The position numbers and the translations under genes are program-made. The notes under the pieces are model-generated. The model was not told where the DNA came from. It was given only the letters and a program-made list of their open reading frames with translations, and searched no databases. A stretch of DNA of 64,000 bases from Micractinium sp. NFX-FRZ (taxonomy: Eukaryota > Chlorophyta > Trebouxiophyceae > Chlorellales > Chlorellaceae), in assembly GCA_029339195.1 (NCBI GenBank), contig JAPTJF010000048.1, positions 62,001-126,000 of the forward strand, read 5' to 3'. Positions 55,704 through 64,000 of this stretch are shown here, in pieces; position 1 is the stretch's first letter; each line of letters begins with the position of its first letter.

Positions 55704-57225
55704 GACATTATGCACTACACATTCATGTGTACAGCTGCTGAACACAAACTTGCATTTGAATGTTGTAGTAGTGAACATACATATGAAGGCCAGCACCCAC
55801 AACGAGGGCTATGTAGCTTGAGGGTCCACAGAGGGGGCATGGCATTCCTGTGGCAAGGCTATGTCCCTGTACGCCACCGCTGCTGTACCGAACCAATCGC
55901 GGTTCCCCGATAGGTTCCGAGCGTGAGAGGCAACAAGGTGCGCCTCCAAGGTTGCAAGCAGCACCGTGTGCATGTGGGCACACCGGGTTGATTGCTGTCG
56001 CCAGGCGGCGCACCCTGCTGCCCCTTGGGCCCTCTTTTTCCACAGCGCAGGGCCAGATATTTGATGCATCGGTGTGCCACACCAAGTCTCTGTGGGAGCA
56101 GCCGGTGAGAAACGCGTGCAGGTGAGGTGAAAGTTTCTGGCGGGCTGTGGGAGCACAGCGTGGCGCAGCATCTCAGCATGCCCTCCCGATTTGGATGCCC
56201 CTGCCCCGGAGAGTTCAACATTGGGCATGCCTGCACCACTGCCCAAATGCCAGGCAGCTGCCCAACAGAACCCACTGGTGGGGTGAGTTGGAGGGCCGAA
56301 CTGCTCTAACCCCCTGCAGCTCTCAAATGCGCCTTGGGTTGCGTGCAGGTCTCGCTGCATCGAGCATTGCATTTTCAGCAGCCAGGCAGGATCGGCGGGA
56401 GCTAGTAAACCTGTCAGCCCAGGCGCGGCAATGCCTGGTTAACAATGGCGGTCTGTGGAAAGCGGGCCAAAGAAGGAGGGGAGCGTCCAAGGGCAGCAGG
56501 CAAGGTGTCCGTGGCTGGGGTCAGGAGGGAGATGGGGAAGGGATAAGGGGACACGGGGGCAGTAGGTGACGGACACAGCCATCGCTGGGCGGAGGGCGTG
56601 GGTAAGCGCGGCTGTGCAGCGCGCCAGGGGAATCACGGCAGGGGGTGGGGTTGGCACAGGCAGACGGTGGCAGTGGCAGGGACAGTGACTCTCCTTGCCT
56701 CAATGCAGGCAGAGAAAGAGCCGACAGGTGGAAAGTGGGGGGTGGGAGGGATGCAGGTGCTGCACATGCTCACAGGCATCTCAGCCTCGGCACACATCAA
56801 ACAACCCTAGTGGCAGAGGAGGCTGTGATGAGGCTGACAGGCGGGGGTGTGAAGATGGGGTGTGGGGGGGTGGAGGGGACTGTATGGTGTTGTTGCACAC
56901 CCTGGGATGGGGGGTGGACAGGCAATGCTGAGCACAATCTAGCAGGCTGGCTTGCCCGAGGGGGGGGCGCGCGCCCGTGCACTGTTTCAACGGCAGCAAC
57001 GGCAGTGGGTTCCTTGGGTTTGGGGTGGGGTGGGAGGGCGTGTCAGCAATCAAAGGGGATGAGGGGCGAGTGATGTGAATGAGAGGATCATGTGGCGGGC
57101 CCAGGGCAGACTCTTTCCAGCCAGCCATGCCATGGCGTGCAGCCATGTCCGTTTTGTCCAAATTCTTGAGAGCATGTCACCAGAGCAGGCCGTGCTGCTA
57201 ACGTGCGGCGAGTTGCGTGTACCAC
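55704..57225. other. Region without a supported gene
   Basis: About 1.5 kb lies between the convergent 3' ends of NECAP and the Cys-rich giant. Open frames here are short, with no recognisable motif. A G-rich block at 56460-56600 and 56830-56980 gives long accidental frames. I see nothing I can support. Confidence 0.4.
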
Positions 57226-60200
57226 TCAGTAGGCGCCGGGGGTTGGGACATCGCCTGCACAGCGGCAGCACACGCAGGTAATTAGGGGGGTGCAGCGATA
57301 CAGTGAGTCACTGCAGGCCCCCAGCGGGCACAGCGCACTCGGCTGGTGCAAGGTGCGCACTGAACCCCACCCCGGGGTCGTGCTCTTTGCTCAAGAAGAG
57401 TATGCAGCACGCCATCAGGCGCAGGGATGAGAGATCATTCCACAGAGGCTTCACATACAGATGGAGAGGGCGGGGCGGCTCACCAGTCTCGTACACGCAC
57501 GGCGCCCAGCCCTTGCAGACCGTGCCTCCCGGGCAGAAGAACTCCTTGCCACCTGCAGCATGCGAGCGCACAAGGCGGACACGTTCAACGAGGCGCCTGC
57601 TGCCGGCGCATCCTTTCTAGATTGAGACGAGGGGCAGGCCAGGCGCCAGCACAGCACAGCCACAATTTCCCGCAGCAAGCGTGTGTGAGAGAGGCAGGCA
57701 GGCGCCACAGGGCAGGCGGCCTCTTGCCCCCATCGCATGCCGCCTCCTTCACAGCACACGACCCATCAATCAAGCAGGAAGCAGGTGCACATCCGAAGCG
57801 AGCTCGTGACACAGCGCACGGTTCTGTGGGGCTGCACGTCGAGCGACACTTATTGTGGGCAGCTTGTTGGCAGGCTGAGAGCAAGTGACAGCTGGGCGGG
57901 GGTGGTGGCTCCTCACCTGAGCAGAAGGAGCGGTCGGTGGCGCAGCGGTACTCTCCGGCGGGGCACTTGGGCTGCACCACATCGCGTGGCTCCTTGCAGG
58001 GGCTCTCCCCCTTGACCGACCCCAGGCAGATCGTGCCGGCGGGGCAGCGGGTCTTAAAGCCGCCTGCGGGGGAGGCGGGGAGCAGCACGGGGCGGGGCGC
58101 GTCAGTAACAGGGTTCGGCGAGCGGGTGTTGTGTGTCTGGAGGGGTTTCAGCGGCGCATGTGGCTGCATGAGTTGCAGGCCAAGATGGGAGAGTGCGTGC
58201 TGCCGCAGCAGCGCAAGGTGGCTGGCAAAGCAACGCATAGCAGAACACGTGAGGTGCGCCCCCCTCACCATGGCAGAAGTGTGTGATGTCGCAGCACTGG
58301 AAGTCGGCCCAGGATCCGGCGCACCGCTGACGCGGCTCTTCAACCTCGCAGCAGTGCCTGCCGCTGCGGGAGCCTTTGCAGGTGGTGCGGTGGGGGCAGC
58401 GCAGGATCTCGCCCTGCCGGGAGGGGAGGGAGGGGGAGGGACGGGCCGGGGCGGCAGGGTGAGGAGCCGGCGGGGTAGCGGTGCAGGGGGTGGGGTGGGG
58501 CTGCGCAGGCCTCGTTGTGTTGCGGGGAGAAGTAAGAGCCAGAGGCAGTAGGGCTGCCCACGTGTGTGTGTCCCCCAGGCCCTGCCCACCTTGTAACAGT
58601 ACTCGTGCTTGTCCCGGCACTTCCAGTCCTCCTCGGAGCACTGCGGCTCGTGCTTGTCCTCCGGCTTGTCGGGGTGCTCCGGCTTTGGCTTGTGCTCGTC
58701 CTTGCCGTTGTCGTGCGTGGCTGCAGGGGCAGGGGGAGGCACAAATGCGATGAGGACGTGGCCATTGGATGGGAAGAGAGTGGGCTTGCAAGTGGCAAAA
58801 GCACATGGGTCCCGGCACAAGGCTGACGTAAGCGGCCGGTGAAGCGGCAGGCGAGGTGGCCGGCGTGGCACCGCTCGCCATGCAGGGACACCCCATGCCC
58901 ACCAACACTTGCCGCACTGAGGCGTGTGCCGACCGGTGGCACACACCCCAGTCAAGACTTGCTGCCGGAAGTGCACGCCGCAGCTCCGAGACAGCCTTGC
59001 AAGCCTGTGCCAACTTGCACGCCGCATCACCACCCCGGTGTGTCTGGCACCCACGCAAGCCCGCGCCCACGTCGGCGCCCCTCCTCCCCCACCTGGGCAC
59101 CACGCGTTCTCCACGCATGGGAAGGGAGCCAGCCCCGTGCACAGGGTGGTGTTGGGGCACTGGTAGTGCACGCCGCCGGAGCAGTAGGTACTGCGGTGGG
59201 GAAGAAGACGCACAGCTTGCGCGTCAGAAGGTGCAGACTCACAGCAGCTCAAAACAACGAGCAGCTGCGACGCAGCCTGTGTGTGTGCAGCAGAAGGGCA
59301 CAAGCTGTGTGTGTGCAGCAGAAGGGCACAAGCTGTGTGTGTGCAGCAGAAGGGCACAAGCTCCCTGCTCTCCCCACCGCCTGCCTCAAGTGGCCCCTTG
59401 CCTCCCACCTCAAAAGCGAGCCGCAGTCCGGCCTCACACACAACCCCCTCTTGATGCGCCTGCACAGCCATGCCCCAACATACCCCCACACAATAGCCTT
59501 CAACAAGTGCCCACTCGTGTGTTGGCCACGCCAGGCCAACATAGATCAGATGCGTAGGCCACAGGGCGCAGGTGAGGCCCCCCTTCCCCCATCCCCTGCT
59601 TCCCTTCGGCTCTCTCTCACTCCCACCCTCACTCTCGCTACGTCACCCTCCCACCACAGCGCAGGCCCGAGGCCTCCCGGTGCCCTCACGTGTTGGTCAG
59701 GCAGGTCATCTCGGGCAGGGTGCAGGTCAGGTTGGTGGGCTTGTCGGGCAGGCACGGCTCCTCGTCCTCCTCAATCCGCCCCACGCAGAAGGTGTTGGCA
59801 GGGCACTCCATGCTCATGCCACCCAGGCAGTAGTGGCTGCGGGGGGTGACAATGGGGTGCGGGGGGAGGAAGGGGCGGGGGTGGGTGTGAAGAAAGGGAG
59901 GGATGGGGGAGTGCACTCCGCATGCATCCTGCCCAGGCAGCAGCGGCGGCGGGGAGGAAGGCGCCATGGGGGGAGGGAGGGCAGGTGTGTTGTGAGCAGG
60001 CAGCGCTGGGTGCAGGGAGTGGTGAACAGAAGTGGCCTCCCCATTATGTGCAGGCAGATGGCAAGTGCCTTTGCAACTGCCCACCCTAACGCCGACACAC
60101 ACAAGCCTTGGTTGCGGAGCCCCCAAAACACACAGACTCCGTCGCTCGCCTAAGCTAGCAGCGTTCAACACTCGGGCATTCACTCGACTCATTCAGAGCA

Positions 60201-62741
60201 CGCTGGCGCACCCCTCACCCGATGTCGAAGCACACGTCGTCGTCAAAGGGACCCGGGCACTGGGCAGGGGGCAGCTGCAGGCGGTGGCAGGGAGGGGCGG
60301 GCGAAGGACAGCGGCGGTTTGTCATACATACACATAGGGGGAGCAACACGGGGAGCACCTGCCTTTAGGGCACGTTCATAGAAAAGCAGTGCTTGCCTGT
60401 AGGTGAATGCCCTGCTGCCTGTGGCCCCCGGCAAGAGTTACCAGCTGCGTTGTTGAGTGGCGCCATGCTGGCACATGCTGGCTGGCACAGTGCTACTCCT
60501 GTGCCACGTCACCCGCTGCCGCCAGATCACTCCCTTTGATATCAAAATAATACCGCATGTACTTCAACCCAGCACTCACGTCCTCCTTGCAGGGGTTGGA
60601 GACTCCGTCGGGGGACCCCACGCACTTGAAGCCGTCGGGGCAGCGCAGCGTCTCGCCCTGGAAGCAAAAGTCCCTGCACAGCACAGCAGAAGGTTTCACC
60701 GCTTCTTGCTTCCAGGGTAACAAAGCGTCCCATCAGCACTTTGGGTTGAATTTGCGCTGCAGGCAGGCATCGGGTGCACACGGTTCGCGCTGCTACCCTA
60801 CACGCCACAAGTTGCCTGCTTTTCTGTACACACACAGCAGCGAAATGCACACGCAATCATCATTCAAGGCGCCCCACCTGTCGGAGTCTTCAAGGCACTC
60901 GTTGTCGCTTGCCTCACATTGTTCATCAGGCTCTTCAGAAGGGGAGGGGGACAGGCGGGGGAGTCGCCAGAAGTTGGAGCAGCAGCCACCACAGCCACAG
61001 CCAGGCACAGGGCAGCGCAACCACTGCGGGTGCCTTCCGGGGAAGCTAAGCACGGCACAGCACGCACGGCACAGCACAGGCACAGCACGGCACAGCACGG
61101 CACAGCACGGCACAGCGCAGCGCAACTCACGGGTGGTGCAGGGGGCGGACCCGCGGCAGATCGAGTCCCCGGGGCAATCGAAGCCCACGCCGAATGCGCA
61201 GTACGAGCTGCGCAGGGCGGGTGGGGGAGGAGGGGTGAGGCAGGGCGGGGGTGGGCAGGTGGGGGGAGCACAGCCCAGGCGCTGACACTTGGTGGAGGTC
61301 GCAGGGCACCTTGTGCCCGTCTTTGGTCAATTCATTACCCTATCAATTGCTTAAATGTCCCGGCGTCCCCTCGAGCTGTGCCCCTCCTCCTCCGCCCCTT
61401 CCCATCTCCCCTCTTCCCTCTTTCCCCCTCCCGTCCCCCCGTCCCTCTACTCAGCCTTCCCCCCTCTCACTCGAGGTTCACGCAGCTGTAAGGGGATTGG
61501 GTGCAGGCAGGCTGCACGGGCTGCGTGGGCTGGCAGGGGTTGCCGTCCCCGCTGTCGGTGGCGGGGTTGCAGTACGTGTTGGCGGCGCACTTGAGCACGG
61601 AGCCACCTGTGGGAGGCAGGCAGGGGTCAGATGTTCAGGTGTGGGTCACACTCGGCGGTGAGCGAGCTGCAGTGGTGCAGTGGTGCTGTGGTGGCAAGCC
61701 GACGGGCGCGCCACAAAACCGGCTGTTGTGGCAAGCCACACGGGTGCACTATAAAACCGGCAGCGCACTCGGCTCCACACATGCACCGAGCCGGCCCAAT
61801 CGAGCAGTACATGTTGGGCGGTACTGTTGAAGTCATACGGGCACTTGCTGCCAGGCACCAGCGGCACACCCGGCAGCTCCCAAGGGACATGCGGTACACC
61901 TTTGAGCGGTACACCCTCACCAAGGCAGTACGAGTTCTTGTCGATGCACTGGAAGTCGTCATAGGCACCCGGGCAGTAGCCCGCGACTTCCACGGTGCAT
62001 GGAGACTTGCCGTTGACGGAGCCGGTGCACTTGGTGCCGTCGGGGCAGCGCCAGGCGGTCATGTCCTGGCAGTACTCACTGGAGAGGCAAAGGATGGGCG
62101 AACAAGAAGGACAAAGGTTTAGGGTTTAGGGTTTAGGGTTTAGGGTTTAGGGCAGCGCCAGGCCGTCTTGTCCTGGCAGTGCTCACTGGAGAGTGATGAA
62201 TGAAGGAGACGGGGAAGAGGGCAACAGGTAAGCAGGTGCACTGCACAGGACAGCAATGCACAGCACAGCACAGCACAGCGCAGCGCAGTGCAGCACAGCA
62301 CAGCACACAGTGGCGCAGTGTAGCACAGCACATCAGAGCACAGCCGTAACTGCAACCAAGTGGCGCAGCACAGCACAGCCACAGCTGCAGCCAAGGTGCA
62401 CGCACTTGTCGTTGAGGCAGGTCCAGTTGCCAACGGTGCACTCGGGCACCACGCCGCCGGGGTCTGCAGGACGGCAAGCAGGCAGGCAGGAGGCAGGCAT
62501 TGAGGGCGCGAGGCAGGGGTTCTGGCAGCCTGGTGAGGTGGCAGTCGGTGTGCCCTTGACAATTCGGACCAGGAGTCGGGAAGGTGAACAGCACAGGGGC
62601 AGAACAGCACTGCTAGCACCAGCGGCGGCTGCTTTTTTGCATGCAGCAGCAGCGCCAATGGCCAATCAACCGGCTTGCTCGCTTGTTTGGGCTTACAGTC
62701 TGTATTTCCGCAAAGAAACTTGCGACACAGACCAAGACCGG

Positions 62742-62777
<36 letters not shown>

Positions 62778-64000
62778 CTGCCGCACCCTTGCACTTGGTT
62801 TCGTGGACGCAGGGTCCCTCGCCCTTGCAGACGGTGCCCTTGGGACACTTGATTTCGCAGCCGCCGTCGCAGTAGGTCCTGCAGTGACGGAGAGCGCCCA
62901 CAGGCGGGCAGGCAGAGGTGGTGGGAAGCGGGGCACGCACGGCTGCAGGCAGGCATGCCAGTTTTTGGCAGGGCGGGCAGCAGCGGTAGCCGGCCAGGGA
63001 AAGTGACTGTGTGCCAAGGCTTGCTGCTGCTTGATGTGCGAGGGGTGGAGGTGATGGGCGGCTGGCGGGCACTGGCACACAGCTGCGCAAGTGTGGACCT
63101 CCAATCAGAAGCCAAAGCCAAGCCTCCGGCCACCCCAGGCTCTGGCTAGTGTTGCCATGCATTGCAAACCCATTTTTTTCAACAAAGGGCCGAGACAAAC
63201 ACAGCTGAGCAGGGTGGGGCTTGCCTCTCCCTGTGAGAAGCCCAATTAAAGGGCCGATAAGCAGAGCTGAGTCAGCAAGCGAGGGTACGCTCAGCAGGCA
63301 CCCTCTTTCCCCCCGCACCAGCAGCGGCCTTTAGATACACTGCCCCCCTCCCGCTACAACTAGAGCTGCCTCACGTGTTGGAGGTGCACATGTTGTCGCC
63401 GTTGGCGCATGCCTCTGGCTCTGCAGGCTCCCACTTGTGGTGCTTAGGGTTCTTAGGGTCCTTCTTCACCACCCGCTTCTTGGTGGCGCGGCAGGGGTGC
63501 CCGCTGCCGCCGCCGTCGCCGCGGCACTTGGTGCCTGCCTTGCACGCCACCTGTTGGGGCGGAGAGGGGCACAAGGCGAACAAGGAGTGAGGCCCTGGGG
63601 TGAACCACAGCGTGCACAGCTCCCCCCTGCAGGGCGCCTGAAGAAAGTGCACGAGTCGAACAGTGGAAAGCGCTCGTACACAGTACCCAGTGCTACCCCA
63701 AAAGCACTCTTTCGTGTCCGTGCCCTCGGACTTGCATGTTGCAGGCGTGCTCACCTGGAAGCCCTTCAAGCAGTAGTGCTTGGAGCTGCAGCATGCGTAG
63801 TCGTCGAAATCGCCGGGGCAGGGCTGCTTGCTCTCGGGCCAGGTGCAGGGCGAGTGGCCGCCGGTGGAGCCGGTGCACACGGTGCCCTCGGCGCACTCAA
63901 ACACAAGGTTGCCAAGGCAAAACTCCCTGCATGGTGTGGGCCCAGGGGGAAGTGGAGGAGGGCTGCCAAGTGGGTGGAAGCAGTGCGCCTTGGGCAGACC
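57226..64000 (-). CDS. Large secreted protein of repeated cysteine-rich modules (5' part outside window)
   Basis: At least 15 exons encode a repeated module of about 50 residues: (Y/F)C-x-GG-x4-CP-x-GT-x-C-x-G-x(3-8)-PC, then usually two more cysteines (for example CPAGTICLGSVKGESPC and CPDGTKCTGSVNGKSPC). I count 12 copies of the CPxGTxC core, starting near 63895, 63550, 62850, 62050, 61590, 61180, 60645, 59815, 59170, 58400, 58045 and 57545. The spacing recalls small disulfide-rich extracellular domains such as fungal or animal chitin-binding modules, but I cannot assign a family. A Lys/Glu/His/Pro-rich stretch (58720-58600) interrupts the array. The gene is open at the right edge. The last exon (GDVPTPGAY, ending 57226) is tentative; reading through the donor at about 57478 would end at 57308. 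No membrane helix is seen, so a cell-wall or matrix role is inferred. Confidence 0.75.
59278..59361. repeat. Minisatellite, three perfect 28-bp units
   Basis: Three adjoining copies of a unit containing GTGCAGCAGAAGGGCACAAGC lie in an intron of the Cys-rich gene. Confidence 0.9.
61045..61125. repeat. CACGGCACAG tandem tract
   Basis: Short CACGGCACAG/GCACAGCACG units repeat imperfectly in an intron of the Cys-rich gene. A related CAGCACAG-rich tract lies at 62255-62400. Confidence 0.8.
62118..62152 (+). repeat. Interstitial telomere-type repeat (TTTAGGG)5
   Basis: Five perfect TTTAGGG units lie in an intron of the Cys-rich gene, directly next to a degraded copy of the exon start that follows the intron. 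TTTAGGG is the telomere unit of land plants and Chlorella. Confidence 0.95.
62153..62193 (-). repeat. Intronic copy of an exon start of the Cys-rich gene
   Basis: About 41 bases (minus strand: HCQDKTAWRCP) nearly repeat the exon start at 62090-62047 (YCQDMTAWRCP), with part of the acceptor region. The copy stops exactly where the telomere-type repeat begins. Confidence 0.75.

Noticed and set aside
59276..59365. Possible CRISPR-like array from regularly spaced repeats
   Set aside because: The 28-bp units adjoin directly without spacers and lie in an intron of a nuclear gene; it is a minisatellite.

Overview
The window looks like nuclear DNA of a green alga, most likely a trebouxiophyte of the Chlorella group. 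It is very GC-rich. Genes are dense and split into many short exons with GT-AG and a few GC-AG introns. Three predicted transcripts end near a TGTAA motif, the usual green-algal poly(A) signal. A short run of the plant/Chlorella-type telomere unit TTTAGGG lies inside one intron. I see no operons, bacterial ribosome binding sites, rRNA, tRNA, CRISPR array or intact transposon. All gene models below were built by hand from splice sites, reading phase and remembered protein families; no search was run.

Layout, left to right. 0-13 kb: the 5' end of a possible SBP-box transcription factor (minus, cut by the window edge); an unrecognised five-exon protein (plus); a plastid-type [2Fe-2S] ferredoxin-like protein (minus); an SR45/RNPS1-like splicing factor (plus); an IQ-motif protein (minus); a small coiled-coil protein with a Cys/His tail (plus); and an organelle-targeted unknown (plus). 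14-29.6 kb: a single 38-exon gene for an XMAP215/MOR1-type microtubule polymerase (minus). 30.9-39 kb: a CFIm68/CPSF6-like cleavage factor (plus), the fission protein FIS1 (minus) and a biotin protein ligase (plus), the last two sharing a 200-bp head-to-head promoter. 39.7-43.4 kb: two small secreted proteins in divergent orientation. 44-55.7 kb: PRP38 (plus), RAD17 (minus), a thioredoxin only 83 bp upstream of RAD17 (minus), and NECAP (plus). 57.2-64 kb: the 3' part of a very large secreted protein made of at least 12 cysteine-rich modules (minus), open at the right edge.

Functionally these are mostly housekeeping genes. Three unrelated pre-mRNA processing factors (SR45/RNPS1, CFIm68, PRP38) fall within 42 kb. 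The rest serve microtubule growth, organelle division, biotinylation, the DNA damage checkpoint, redox chemistry and clathrin coats. Nothing indicates that they act as one pathway.

The most unusual signal is in the introns. In at least seven places across six genes (MOR1, CFIm68, FIS1, biotin ligase, PRP38 and the unknown at 1.1 kb), and probably in the cysteine-rich giant, an intron carries a degraded copy of the edge of its neighbouring exon. The copy often includes the splice donor or acceptor. In PRP38 the copy is repeated three times; in CFIm68 it forms a potential in-frame 27-nt exon; in the cysteine-rich gene it abuts the telomeric repeat. This looks like a recurrent local duplication process that lengthens introns and creates decoy splice sites.
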